A DNA stretch of 25,187 bases from Tannerella sp. (GCA_031277235.1 JAITMT010000068.1:1-25187), one strand, 5' to 3'; shown: positions 1-8,748, numbered from the stretch's first letter. Notes: a model not told the origin generated them from the letters alone. Program-made: numbers and translations.

Positions 1-2657
1 ATGAACGGGTATTTCCAGTCTGCGAATTGCAGCGGGATGGTGCCGAAGGCTGCGTTCATAAACGGCAGGTAGGTGAGGGCGCCCTGCAACACGATCAATA
101 GACCGCAGACTACCCATACGGCCTTGTTGCTGAACCAGTTTTGCTTAAAGGCGTTGCCACGGATACTGCGACTGTTGAAGAGGTGGAACATTTGGGCTAT
201 GACGATGGTTTGCAGCGTGATACTTTGAACGAAATCTTCGCCGAAGCCGTTTTTCAGCAGGTATACGTTCATTACGAGCGTCCAGCCGCCGATCAGGACG
301 GATACAAACAGGATGCGCCAGATAAAATAACCGCTCAGCAGGGGCGTTTTTGGTGAGCGCGGGGGGCGTTTCATGGCGCCGGGTTCAAGACGTTCGAATG
401 CCAATGCCAGCGAAATGGTGATGGAGGTGACCATGTTGACCCAGAGGATTTGTACCGGCGTAAGCGGCAGCATCGTGCCGAACAGGATACTTGCGATGAT
501 AAGAAACGCTTCCGCACCGTTCGTCGGGAGTATAAATAAAATGGTCTTTTTCAGGTTGTCATAGACCCTGCGCCCTTCTTCCACGGCGGCTACGATGGTA
601 CTGAAATTATCATCGGCCAGCACGATTTCGGCAGCGTCTTTGGTGACTTCCGTTCCTTTGATGCCCATGGCGATGCCGACGTCGGCCTTTTTCAAGGCGG
701 GCGCATCGTTGACGCCGTCGCCCGCCATGGCGCAGATGATGCCTTTGGCTTGCAAAGCTCTGACCAACCGTAGTTTATGTTCGGGACTGGTGCGGGCAAA
801 GACATCGTAGTCCATCACCGCTTTTTCCATTTCTTCGTCCGTCATCTGCTCCAAGTCCTTGCCTTGCAGGGCTTTGCTGCCGTCGCCGATTCCGAGTTCC
901 CTTGCGATGGTACGTGCCGTGTCGACATGGTCGCCTGTAATCATTTTGACTGTTATGCCGGCTTCCTTGCATTTGCTGATGGCAAGGATCACTTCCTCGC
1001 GGGGAGGGTCGATGATGCCGGAGAGACCGAGGAATACGATTCCGGTCTGTATATCGCTGTGGTCAAGTGTTTTGACGCTTTTGTCCACGATTTTATAGGC
1101 AGCTCCGATGGTGCGCTGTCCGCGAAGGGCGATTTCGGATATTTGCCTGTCCCAGTGTTCTTTGACGAAAGATTCTTCACCTGTTTCCGTCTTTTCAAAC
1201 TCGGCCATTTCCATCAGTTTATCGGGCGCGCCTTTAATATAAATAATGTTGTGGTCGCCTTTTTCGACCAGTGTAGCCATGTATTTATAGGCCGAATCGA
1301 ATGGAATAGTGGCAATTCTGTCCAATGGCGTGTGGTCTATGTCGGCTTTGTGAAACAGGGTAATCAGGGCGCCTTCGGTCGGGTCGCCGGTTATCGTCCA
1401 CAGTCCGTCGGCGTCGCGGCGTAGCGAGGCTTCGTTACAGACGGTGAAACATTCGATAAGTTCTTTCAACACAGGCTCTTGAGCATAGTCGACTTTTGGA
1501 CAGCATTCGAGCATTTCGGCTTCGTTTTTGCAGTCGGCTTTGCGGCAGTTCGTGTGGATATTTCCTTCGGGCGCGTAGCCTGTTCCTGTTACGAAATATT
1601 CTCCATCCCTTGTTTCCAGCGTTTTAACGGTCATCTCGTTTTTGGTCAGCGTTCCGGTTTTGTCCGAGCAAATCACCGAAACGGAGCCGAGCGTCTCGAC
1701 CGAAGGCAAGGTGCGGACGATGCTGTTTCGCTTCGCCATATTCTGCACGCCGATGGCCAGGATGATGGAAAGAATCGCCGGCAATCCTTCTGGAATGGCT
1801 GCAATCGCCAGTCCGATGACCGACATCAGCAGCGCATGTGTCTCATAATTACGGAAAAAATATCCGAAAAGGAAGATAAGTGCCGCGCCACCGAGAATAA
1901 CAACGGAAACCATTTTCCCGAACTGGGCAGTCTGCTTCAACAGAGGCGTCGTCAATTCTTTTACGTCGGACATCATTTGATTGATTCGCCCGATTTCCGT
2001 GCTTTCACCCACTCCCACGACCACTCCCATCCCCGTTCCGGCGCTAACGGTCGTACTCGAAAATGCCATGTTGATGCGGTCGCCGAGCATGGTATCTTCG
2101 GGCAAAATGTCCGGTTGCTTCTCCGTAGGTGCCGATTCACCGGTGAGGGGTGATTCTTCAATCCTCAGATTGTCAGTCCTTACAAGCCTCAAATCGGCCG
2201 GGATTTTATCGCCCGGACTTAGCAACACGACATCGCCGACGGTCAATTCCGATGCGTCAATCTCCAGTCGCTTCCCGTCGCGAATGACCTGCGCCTTCAG
2301 CGAAAGCAGTTTTTTGATGTCCTCCAGCGCCTTTTCCGCCTTGTTTTCCTGAAAAAAACCGATGGAGGCATTGATGATGGCTACAATCACAATGACAACA
2401 GTATCAATGTAATGATGCAGAAAAAAGGTAATCACAGCCGCCGCAAAAAGGACATAAATCAGTATGTCGTTGAAATGTTTCAGGAATTTGATAAAATTTC
2501 CCTCTTTTCTTTTTTCGGGCAACAGATTTTTCCCGAAAGTCCGGAGGCGATTGGCGGCTTCGCTTTCGGTCAGGCCTTCGATAGTATTGGCATCCAGTAA
2601 TTTGACAGCTTCGTCGACATCAAGTGCGTGCCATTTGTTTGCAATTGTTTCCATCAT
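1..2657 (-). CDS. P-type cation ATPase, type II (Ca2+-translocating class), 3' end off window
   Basis: Inner-membrane pump that couples ATP hydrolysis to cation export, most likely Ca2+. The minus frame is open from the ATG at 2657 (a second in-frame ATG sits at 2654) to the left edge, giving 885 residues; the family usually has about 880-910, so only the last transmembrane helix and tail are missing. Visible motifs in order: an N-terminal cation-ATPase domain (residues about 1-70), TGES of the actuator near 171-174, the IPEGL ion-site helix, CSDKTGTLT with the phosphorylated Asp at about 332, a KGAP nucleotide-binding motif, TGDH, and MAGDGVNDAPAL at about 644-655. A C-terminal membrane block begins LPLTPVQILWVNMVTS. 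The PEGL and WVNMVT motifs fit the SERCA/PMR1-like group better than Na+/K+ or heavy-metal pumps. The exact ion is inferred. The gene is visibly more GC-rich than the genes at 7-9 kb. Confidence 0.95.
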   Translation of the reverse strand, partial: MMETIANKWHALDVDEAVKLLDANTIEGLTESEAANRLRTFGKNLLPEKRKEGNFIKFLKHFNDILIYVLFAAAVITFFLHHYIDTVVIVIVAIINASIGFFQENKAEKALEDIKKLLSLKAQVIRDGKRLEIDASELTVGDVVLLSPGDKIPADLRLVRTDNLRIEESPLTGESAPTEKQPDILPEDTMLGDRINMAFSSTTVSAGTGMGVVVGVGESTEIGRINQMMSDVKELTTPLLKQTAQFGKMVSVVILGGAALIFLFGYFFRNYETHALLMSVIGLAIAAIPEGLPAILSIILAIGVQNMAKRNSIVRTLPSVETLGSVSVICSDKTGTLTKNEMTVKTLETRDGEYFVTGTGYAPEGNIHTNCRKADCKNEAEMLECCPKVDYAQEPVLKELIECFTVCNEASLRRDADGLWTITGDPTEGALITLFHKADIDHTPLDRIATIPFDSAYKYMATLVEKGDHNIIYIKGAPDKLMEMAEFEKTETGEESFVKEHWDRQISEIALRGQRTIGAAYKIVDKSVKTLDHSDIQTGIVFLGLSGIIDPPREEVILAISKCKEAGITVKMITGDHVDTARTIARELGIGDGSKALQGKDLEQMTDEEMEKAVMDYDVFARTSPEHKLRLVRALQAKGIICAMAGDGVNDAPALKKADVGIAMGIKGTEVTKDAAEIVLADDNFSTIVAAVEEGRRVYDNLKKTILFILPTNGAEAFLIIASILFGTMLPLTPVQILWVNMVTSITISLALAFERLEPGAMKRPPRSPKTPLLSGYFIWRILFVSVLIGGWTLVMNVYLLKNGFGEDFVQSITLQTIVIAQMFHLFNSRSIRGNAFKQNWFSNKAVWVVCGLLIVLQGALTYLPFMNAAFGTIPLQFADWKYPF

Positions 2658-2815
2658 TTTTATTTCTTAAAAAATCTGTTTATAAATATTTTTTACATCA
2701 ATAAGTCTTTGTGACCGGCATTATCAATTCTTTCGTCTAAACTTACGTAACCCATTCGTTTTGAATTTATTGAATAGTCAAATCAAGCATGTTTTTCTTA
2801 TTTTCCCGTAAATAT

Positions 2816-3166
2816 TCATCCGATTTTCAATCCGTTTTCTACCGGTTTGTCTGTTGTCAGCAGAGTTACTTCGTCATCGTTTACGGCTCCTAAAACGAGG
2901 CATTCACTTTGAATGTTGGCGATTTGTTTGGGCGGAAAGTTTACGACCGCAATCACCTGTTTACCAATAAGTTCTTCGGGTAAATACAGTTTAGTGATTT
3001 GTGCGGATGTTTTCCTGACTCCCAAATGACCAAAGTCAATCGAGATTTTGTACGCGGGCTGCCTTGCTTCCTTAAATATTTCAGCGCTCAAAACCGTTCC
3101 TACCCGTATTTCAATTTTCGAGAAGTCGTTCCAATTGATTAATTCGCTGTTATGTCCTATTATCAT
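2816..3166 (-). CDS. csaA: CsaA-type tRNA-binding-domain protein
   Basis: Small single-domain OB-fold protein of the tRNA-binding-domain (EMAP-II/Trbp111/CsaA) family, 116 residues, the usual CsaA length of about 110. The hallmarks are near-perfect: FSKIEIRVGTVLSAE at the N-terminus, EARQPAYKISIDFG, the KTSAQIT signature around residues 53-59, GKQVIAVVNFPPKQIA, and a C-terminal PVENGLKIG. CsaA proteins in other bacteria have been described as export-related chaperones and bind tRNA-like structures; which role applies here is unknown. It lies 14 bp downstream of the GNAT gene and is probably cotranscribed with it. The ATG at 3166 is the natural start because the first conserved block follows after about 17 residues. 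Confidence 0.95.
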   Translation of the reverse strand: MIIGHNSELINWNDFSKIEIRVGTVLSAEIFKEARQPAYKISIDFGHLGVRKTSAQITKLYLPEELIGKQVIAVVNFPPKQIANIQSECLVLGAVNDDEVTLLTTDKPVENGLKIG

Positions 3167-3180
3167 TACGTTATTATTTG

Positions 3181-3697
3181 TTATAAAGAAATTTCAAACA
3201 GACATACGGTTGCATTTTGATAATGTGCCAGTAATCCTTCTGTTTGTCTAAGTTTTGCAAGTCCTAAAAAATCAAAACCGGATTTTTGATAATAGTCGAT
3301 AAGCCCTTTGTTTTCGCCAACCGTATCCATCCGGATAAATTTCTTTTCATTCTTGAGCGCATAAATTTTTGCCCATACAACAAGTTCATCCACAAAATAT
3401 TGCCCCCTGAAATCAGGATTGGTGGCAATTCTGTGGATATAAACAGCCGGGTCGTTGTTTCGTTCTTCCCAAATCTGAGGGTCGTCGAATGTTGTCGCCC
3501 AAACGCAGGCCATCTGCCCGTCAATCATCAATTTCCATTGTCGCTTTTCGGCAATCTCCCTTTCAATCAGCGCTTTGTCAAACTGCGGCCAAAGCACGGC
3601 TCCCTTGATTTTTTGAAATCCTCTTGCACATTCATACAATCTGAAAATCTCCTGAATATCATCCGGTTTACTGTTTTCTATTCTAATAAAAATTCAT
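3181..3697 (-). pseudogene. GNAT-family N-acetyltransferase with a frameshifted N-terminus
   Basis: The GNAT fold (acetyl-CoA-dependent N-acetyltransferase) is indicated by AVYIHRIATNPDFRGQYF, which is the motif A region, followed by an aligned YYQKSGFDFLGL C-terminal part. The frame is open for 152 codons from a TTG at 3639 to the stop at 3181. It has no ATG near the expected N-terminus, and upstream codons run back only to a TGA at about 3696. An ATG at 3697-3695 begins in the adjacent frame and meets TAG after four codons. Removing one T from the five-T run (minus strand, 3692-3688) would join them and give a typical GNAT N-terminus, MNFIRIENSKPDDIQEIFRL. Either this is a sequencing or assembly indel in a homopolymer, or the gene is broken or starts at a weak TTG. 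The substrate cannot be predicted. Confidence 0.75.
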
Positions 3698-3710
3698 TCT
3701 TTTTTGAAGG

Positions 3711-3743
3711 CAAAGATAGCGTTTTTTTTCTGCGAATGGACAA
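3711..3743 (-). promoter_or_regulatory. candidate Bacteroidota-type promoter for the GNAT-csaA pair
   Basis: On the minus strand TATCTTTG (3718-3711) matches the TAnnTTTG -7 element of Bacteroidota primary-sigma promoters. A poor -33 element, ATTG, lies about 22 bp upstream. The start point would fall about 10 bp before the ATG at 3697, which supports translation starting there rather than at the TTG at 3639. The -33 match and spacing are weak. Confidence 0.35.
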
Positions 3744-3869
3744 TTTTACACAGGTAAATATATCAGTATCTTCTATTACGTTCCAAGTCTGCCTTAATTC
3801 CGTAAGCAAACTTTAGAATTTCGGAAGTTATTGAGAATATTGAGGAATAAAATTCCATGATGTTAATTA

Positions 3870-4517
3870 TTAATGATATTCTTGATAAAAATGATCGTTT
3901 CCCCAGTTCATTGGATTGTTTAGAATATAATTGGCAATATGGTTATACGCTTGTTCATTACGGATAATGTGTTCCCAATAATTGCGTTGCCATAATTTTT
4001 TGTTGAACGTTTGCCACCCAAATGTTTTTACCCCCCGAATGTATTCATTGGTTGTCATCGTTTTAAACCATTGTATAACCGCCCGTAGGGGCGAACCTAT
4101 GTGTTCGCCCAAAACATCCCCATCATCACGTCCGCCCAAAACGCCCCCATCTGGTTCGCCCAAAACATTCCCGCTACCATGTTCGCTGAAATCATCAGGG
4201 CAGACACGCAGGTCTGCCCCTACGGGTGCACCGTTATTGATGATAATTGCGTGATAATGATTGGGCATGATGACATACGCATCTATTATAATATCCGAAA
4301 ATTTATGTGATATTTCCGTACACCATTTTTCGACCATTCTTCCTGCATCGTTCAATATCATTTTACCGTCGGAAATTTTTCCGAATAAATTGGGGCGAAC
4401 ATGCTTGTCCTCCCCGGCGTTTACACAAATCGTTATAAAATACAAACCTGCAAGTGAATAATCATATCCTTTCAGGCGAATGCTGCGGCGATGGTGGATA
4501 TTTGGATTATATTTCAT
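3870..4517 (-). CDS. REP-associated tyrosine transposase (RAYT, IS200/IS605-like Y1 family)
   Basis: Single-strand DNA transposase/nuclease of the HUH Y1 superfamily, 215 residues from the ATG at 4517. The HUH motif is in YVIMPNHYHAIII (His-Tyr-His at 87-89). The C-terminal helix WQRNYWEHIIRNEQAYNHI and the following YILNNPMNW are typical of the RAYT/TnpA_REP branch, with the catalytic tyrosine expected in this helix (Y180 or Y191, not decided here). There are no IS200-type flanking ends or TnpB, so this is a domesticated-type RAYT rather than a complete IS. Residues about 97-145 are a low-complexity insertion between the HUH block and the C-terminal helix. It is encoded by two REP-like hairpins and a degenerate tandem repeat (listed separately). 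The gene lies 24 bp downstream of the FtsX permease gene and may be read through from it. Intact. Confidence 0.9.
   Translation of the reverse strand: MKYNPNIHHRRSIRLKGYDYSLAGLYFITICVNAGEDKHVRPNLFGKISDGKMILNDAGRMVEKWCTEISHKFSDIIIDAYVIMPNHYHAIIINNGAPVGADLRVCPDDFSEHGSGNVLGEPDGGVLGGRDDGDVLGEHIGSPLRAVIQWFKTMTTNEYIRGVKTFGWQTFNKKLWQRNYWEHIIRNEQAYNHIANYILNNPMNWGNDHFYQEYH
4085..4110 (+). repeat. REP-like GTAG hairpin inside the RAYT gene (copy 1)
   Basis: GTAG (4085-4088) is followed by a perfect 8-bp hairpin, GGGCGAAC (4089-4096), loop CTATGT, GTTCGCCC (4103-4110). A GTAG tetranucleotide followed by a hairpin is the recognition format of REP elements served by RAYT transposases. It is read in frame on the minus strand as about GEHIGSPLRA. 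Confidence 0.75.
4103..4200 (-). repeat. degenerate 24/27-nt tandem repeat between the two REP-like hairpins
   Basis: Four imperfect units start at 4103, 4130, 4154 and 4181. Each begins GTTCGCCCAAAAC or a variant (GTCCGCCCAAAAC, GTTCGCTGAAATC). Unit lengths are 27, 24, 27 and about 20 nt, so the reading frame is kept. On the minus strand they encode the repeating peptide NVLGEPDG / GVLGGRDDG / DVLGEHIG. The first unit starts with the 3' arm of REP copy 1, which suggests the array grew out of that element. Confidence 0.7.
4198..4223 (-). repeat. REP-like GTAG hairpin inside the RAYT gene (copy 2, inverted)
   Basis: Plus-strand GGGCAGAC (4198-4205), loop ACGCAG, GTCTGCCC (4212-4219), then CTAC (4220-4223). 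On the minus strand this reads GTAG plus a perfect 8-bp hairpin. The layout is the same as copy 1 but in opposite orientation and with a different stem sequence, so the two form an inverted REP pair about 90 bp apart. Encoded peptide: APVGADLRVCP. Confidence 0.75.
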
Positions 4518-4541
4518 TTCGCTTTTAAATTGAGAGCATAT

Positions 4542-6923
4542 TCACGTTCTATTAATAGTTTCCACCGGATTTCGCGTGGCAGCACGCCAACTTTGCAACG
4601 ACACTGAAACGACCGACACAAGTAAAACGACAAATGCCGCCAGGGCAAATATCCACCAGTCCAGCGATGTACGGTAGGCAAACCGTTCCAGCCAACGGTG
4701 CATGACAAACAGGGCAACGGGAGCGGCAATCGCAAAAGCCGGCCCCATGTACCGGATAAAATCCATGTTGAGCATTCGCAGGATGTCTACAACACTCGCT
4801 CCGTAGACTTTCCGTATGCCGATTTCTTTCGTCCGCCGAAGTATGATAAACGCCATAAAAACAATCAGTCCCAAATCGGCAATCAAAAAGCACAGCAGCG
4901 AAAAAATATATACTAACTGTTGAGCATTCAGCTCGTTGCGATACATCCGGCCGAACACATCATTCATAAAAAGATAGTCGGCAGGATAATCTGGATTCAC
5001 CTCATTCCAGACGTTTTCAAAGACGGCGCGTGCCTGCTGAAAACGGTCCGGAGCGAGCCGTACCATCATATTCCCCTGAAACCAACGACGTTGCATCATG
5101 AGCAACGGGGTGGTTTCTTCGAAAAGCCCCGTATAATTGAAATCGTCTGTGACGCCCACAATAATGCCGCGGCGGAAATAGTCAATCGTCCCATGCTCAA
5201 TCCGTAGCATTTCGCCGACGGCTTCTTCTGGAGTATCGAATCCAAGCGTGGCAAGCGCTTTCCGGTTAATGACATATTCTTCAATATGTTCCGAGTATTT
5301 GCGGCTATCAAGATAATCCATAAGCATGGTTTCTTCGGTCTGATAATCATACTTTTGAGGCGAAAATCCATGACCTGCAATTGTCCTGATCCCGAAAAAC
5401 GGAAGAAAATCCTCTCCGGCAATCATGATGGGCAGCCATTGCCAGTCTGTATCTTCTTCTTTTCTTACACGTGTACCGTCGCGTATGGCGTCGCCGGGCA
5501 ATTGAAACGATGAGGTTACGGCTTCAATCTCAGCATGTTTCAGCAATTCCGTTTTCAGCAATTCATATTTCGCCTGCACCTGTTCGGGCTGTTCGGTCAG
5601 CACAAGCATATTACGGTCATTTCCACCTACTTGCGTATCTTTTACCAGATTCATCTGTTTGTTGATGCCAAATGCGAGAATGATCACAATCATCACCACG
5701 GCATATTGTGCCGTCAGCATCCATTTGACATTTGAATAGGAGAATCTGACTGGTTTCCAGTCTGTTGCGGTATTTATAAACAATGTAGTGGAAATGCCTT
5801 TCAGCGCAGGCAGCAGCGATACGGCAATAACCGTCAATAAAAACGCCGGACAGAGCACAACTGTCTCAAAGAATGGAATTTGCACAGGCATTTGCCCTGA
5901 CGATGATATGACATAAGCTGCTGATATACCAACTGTTACCGAAATAAATCCAAGCAGTAATGCCATCAACGCTTCATCCTTGAACACGGCCGATGTCGGC
6001 GCTCCATGCAATCGCAAGATTTGATAATAACGCCGGTTATGGGAAAAAATCAGGCTCGCGTTCAACCACAGATTGAACAGCACAACAATCAATAACAGCA
6101 CGTTGGCGCCAATAACTAAATAAATATAGTGAATGTTGCCGTTGACGCTCATCTCCCTAAGGTTGTGGCTGTTAAGATGAATATCAGCAAGCGGCATCAG
6201 TTGAGCGTTTGTTTTTGAGGATTCAAACAACGCTTTTTCTGCGATAAGACCGGTAATTTTTTGTGCCAATTTTTTAGTATCCGTCTGATGCTTCAACAGT
6301 AAATAGGTATATGCATACACTTCCTCGCCGTCGGGGAGATAAACTAATATATCGGATTGAAAATGTGACGTTTCCGGAATATCCTTAAATATACCCGAAA
6401 TAAAAACGGTCTCATTGATCCATCTGCTTTCAATGGTAATTTCCGAAGTCTGAATCGCTTCAAAACTCAGGTCACCAAACAGTTGACGTGCAAAACTTTC
6501 GCTTATCAACGCCTGCCCTTTTCTTTGCAGCGCATCATTTTTGTCACCCTGCAACAGAGGGAGGTCAAATACGTGAAGGAAATCGCTATTTACCATGTAA
6601 AAATCGTTGACTATATGCTGCTCTCCCTTGTTAATCAGCACAGCAGCAGGCACATTGCGCATTTTAACCGTCCGTTCTATTTCTGGCAGTTGTTGCCATA
6701 CGGCGTCGAGAGCGTTTCCATAAATTCGCCCGTCGACAGGATTGCCGTCGGATTGCAACGTCACGCGCACGATGCGGTCGGCATTGGAGTGATGACGGTC
6801 GTAGCTCAATTCACGCTTGACGTAACCGGCCGAAAGCAGCAAACAGGCAAACATGATGGATAATCCCAGCAAATTAACCGTTCGTAGCGAGATATTTTTT
6901 CGCAAAAGCCTGAAAATTTTCAT
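4542..6923 (-). CDS. FtsX/MacB-type ABC transporter permease
   Basis: 793-residue inner-membrane permease of the two-module FtsX class common in Bacteroidota. An N-terminal helix (about 14-34) is followed by a MacB-like periplasmic core domain (about 40-260). Helices follow at about 266-288, 317-340, 355-373 and 401-421, then a second periplasmic domain (about 425-670), helices at about 672-695, 727-742 and 755-778, and a conserved tail. The cytoplasmic signature ILRRTKEIGIRKVYGAS follows the helix at 672-695, and RNPVETI is at the extreme C-terminus. Such permeases need a separate ATPase and usually act in mechanotransmission or antimicrobial-peptide/lipoprotein handling rather than bulk transport. 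No partner ATPase is adjacent here; the one at 14.3 kb sits with a different permease. Start ATG at 6923. Substrate unknown. Confidence 0.92.
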   Translation of the reverse strand: MKIFRLLRKNISLRTVNLLGLSIMFACLLLSAGYVKRELSYDRHHSNADRIVRVTLQSDGNPVDGRIYGNALDAVWQQLPEIERTVKMRNVPAAVLINKGEQHIVNDFYMVNSDFLHVFDLPLLQGDKNDALQRKGQALISESFARQLFGDLSFEAIQTSEITIESRWINETVFISGIFKDIPETSHFQSDILVYLPDGEEVYAYTYLLLKHQTDTKKLAQKITGLIAEKALFESSKTNAQLMPLADIHLNSHNLREMSVNGNIHYIYLVIGANVLLLIVVLFNLWLNASLIFSHNRRYYQILRLHGAPTSAVFKDEALMALLLGFISVTVGISAAYVISSSGQMPVQIPFFETVVLCPAFLLTVIAVSLLPALKGISTTLFINTATDWKPVRFSYSNVKWMLTAQYAVVMIVIILAFGINKQMNLVKDTQVGGNDRNMLVLTEQPEQVQAKYELLKTELLKHAEIEAVTSSFQLPGDAIRDGTRVRKEEDTDWQWLPIMIAGEDFLPFFGIRTIAGHGFSPQKYDYQTEETMLMDYLDSRKYSEHIEEYVINRKALATLGFDTPEEAVGEMLRIEHGTIDYFRRGIIVGVTDDFNYTGLFEETTPLLMMQRRWFQGNMMVRLAPDRFQQARAVFENVWNEVNPDYPADYLFMNDVFGRMYRNELNAQQLVYIFSLLCFLIADLGLIVFMAFIILRRTKEIGIRKVYGASVVDILRMLNMDFIRYMGPAFAIAAPVALFVMHRWLERFAYRTSLDWWIFALAAFVVLLVSVVSVSLQSWRAATRNPVETINRT

Positions 6924-7067
6924 TTTATATTTCTTTATTTGTGTCGTGCAAAGCTGTTATAATTTTCTACTCTAACGTTTTAACTGCTTCTTTATTGTCC
7001 ACGTCCTTCCGTTACACTCTCTTTCAGTATGTACCAAACTGCACATTGTCATAATGAGTTTTTTTGG

Positions 7068-7931
7068 TCAGCCTTGAAATATTTTCTCCATCAAGACTTT
7101 CAAATCATCTCTTACCATTTCATACTCAGGAAGTTTACCGCTTTCAATTTGATGTTCCAAACTGTTTTTCCATGCAGATTTTAGTATTTTATCGTTGTTT
7201 TCATTGATTAATTGTTCCACTCCCGAAAATTGGAGATTTTTATATGCTGCTTTTCTGTAAAATCCATTTACAACTTCTTGCCAATCAATATTTTCAATAT
7301 TTTTACTCAAATACCAAATGTCGAAATAATCTCTTGGTGCAGTGTAAGAACGCTGAATTAATGATCTGATTTTTTCGGCAAGAACTTCGCTAATGCTGTA
7401 TATTGGAATATTTTGTGCATTTTCGGTCAGTTTATCGCTGTAATTATGATAAATATTTGAAATTTCGGGCGCAAAAATCATTTTTTCATAATAAATAATT
7501 TCAATTTTTATACTTGTTTGCCAACGATTTGGCTCTGTCGGTTGTTGATTTTTGCTGTGGTCTGACCCCCAAAACTTTATTTTGGCACGATAGCCGGTAA
7601 TTTTATTATTAAATTGTATATTTTCAAGCGATTGAATATGTAACAGCATTTCAGTTCTCGAACCAACCAACTCGATAATCTTTTTTAATGTTTTCATATC
7701 AAACACAAAATTTTCATTTGTGGATGTAAAATCAATATCTTCAGAAAATCTGTAATCGGGAAAACGGCATTTTTTCAAACATGTTCCACCCTTGAAAATT
7801 AGGTTATTACGACATTCGGGTATTGTATAAATTGCGTCAATGAAATGACCCAAAACCCAATCTTTGTCAATTGTTGTAGTGCGGACTTTTTGTTCTTTTG
7901 CCAATCTGTTTATTTCGTTCTTGCTTATCAT
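7068..7931 (-). CDS. abiEii: AbiEii/AbiGii-type nucleotidyltransferase toxin
   Basis: Toxin half of a type IV (AbiE) toxin-antitoxin/abortive-infection pair. It is a DNA polymerase-beta-like nucleotidyltransferase; family members add nucleotides to tRNA acceptor ends. Visible motifs: FKGGTCLKKC (motif I, GG-T/S), DYRFSEDIDFT with the two catalytic acidic residues, IKIEIIY (third acidic residue), and the C-terminal LAEKIRSLIQR...RDYFDIWYL block. I place the start at the ATG at 7931, giving 287 residues; a longer reading from a TTG at 7952 would overlap the antitoxin gene. From 7931 the ATG follows the antitoxin TGA after a single base, the usual coupled arrangement. The pair is visibly more AT-rich than the genes to its left, consistent with horizontal transfer. 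All key residues are present, so it should be functional. Confidence 0.93.
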   Translation of the reverse strand: MISKNEINRLAKEQKVRTTTIDKDWVLGHFIDAIYTIPECRNNLIFKGGTCLKKCRFPDYRFSEDIDFTSTNENFVFDMKTLKKIIELVGSRTEMLLHIQSLENIQFNNKITGYRAKIKFWGSDHSKNQQPTEPNRWQTSIKIEIIYYEKMIFAPEISNIYHNYSDKLTENAQNIPIYSISEVLAEKIRSLIQRSYTAPRDYFDIWYLSKNIENIDWQEVVNGFYRKAAYKNLQFSGVEQLINENNDKILKSAWKNSLEHQIESGKLPEYEMVRDDLKVLMEKIFQG

Positions 7932-7932
7932 G

Positions 7933-8697
7933 TCAATACTGATTTTGTACAATTCCGAAAATGTTTTCTTTCGACAAATTCAATCTCAAATGCCAATCAT
8001 TGATTGACTTGCCCGTGTTTTCACCGAAAGTGTCAAACAAATTGTAACTGCGATTTACTTTTGATTTCGCAAATTTCACAAAGCTGTTTAAGTTTTTCTT
8101 CTCAAAGAGTTCTGCCAAAAATCCAAGTCGCTTGATAACAGCAATATTATTAACCGCATTGCAATAATCAATTAACTTTATAGCGTTACATTTTGTGTTG
8201 TGAAAAGCACGAACCAACTCCGCAAAACCACCACTGTATTGTGGTAAATCGAAACAATCGACAATGGTTTTTTCAATGTCTGTAATTGGATATTTGTGAT
8301 TTCCGTAACCGTTAAAAACAACTCCTGTTCTTTTATTAACTTGAATTTTAACGAATTGATAGGTTGTTCCTGTAAATTCAACCTCATTTTTGAGTTGCGT
8401 GGTTTGAATAAAAATTTTGTTAGGAAATTGATCCGTAAGCCCGTGTAAATTCAATGCCGACCAATATGCAACGGCACTTTCTTTGGCAAGAAAGGTCCCA
8501 ATTACATTTTCATCCCTGAAGTTGGTGCGACAATATTTTCCACGTTCAATACGGGATAAAAAACCATTAACGACAAGATTTTCGACAATTTCATTGATTC
8601 TTCGATTGTCAAAATCAAGTATATTTTTTAGATTTTGAATTTCAAAAATTGAAATTTCTTCTTCTTCAAGATATTTTAGAAAATCATTTTGAGTCAT
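7933..8697 (-). CDS. abiEi: AbiEi-type antitoxin / transcriptional autorepressor
   Basis: Upstream gene of the AbiE pair, 254 residues. The N-terminus (about 1-65) is a winged-helix DNA-binding domain, ending in the typical NGFLSRIERGKYCRTNF beta-wing. The rest matches the AbiEi antitoxin domain: ESAVAYWSALNLHGLTDQFPNKIFIQTT, then YPITDIEKTIVDCFDLPQYSGGFAELVRAF. In characterised AbiE systems this protein both neutralises AbiEii and represses its own promoter. It is translationally coupled to the toxin gene (stop TGA 7935-7933, toxin ATG 7931). A strong promoter candidate lies about 50 bp upstream of the ATG at 8697. The family assignment is secure; phage defence as the present role is inference. 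Confidence 0.92.
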   Translation of the reverse strand: MTQNDFLKYLEEEEISIFEIQNLKNILDFDNRRINEIVENLVVNGFLSRIERGKYCRTNFRDENVIGTFLAKESAVAYWSALNLHGLTDQFPNKIFIQTTQLKNEVEFTGTTYQFVKIQVNKRTGVVFNGYGNHKYPITDIEKTIVDCFDLPQYSGGFAELVRAFHNTKCNAIKLIDYCNAVNNIAVIKRLGFLAELFEKKNLNSFVKFAKSKVNRSYNLFDTFGENTGKSINDWHLRLNLSKENIFGIVQNQY

Positions 8698-8748
8698 TGT
8701 TTCTATATTTTAAAACCGTTTTTTTATCGGTTATATTAAATCGAAATG

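Noticed and set aside
777..2352. Long plus-strand open frames (for example 777-1424 and 1479-2153)
   Set aside because: They lie opposite the P-type ATPase, whose motifs are continuous on the minus strand; the plus-strand products have no recognisable family.
4198..4223. Hairpin considered as a transcription terminator
   Set aside because: It is inside the intact transposase reading frame, lacks a T tract, and carries the GTAG tetranucleotide of REP elements.
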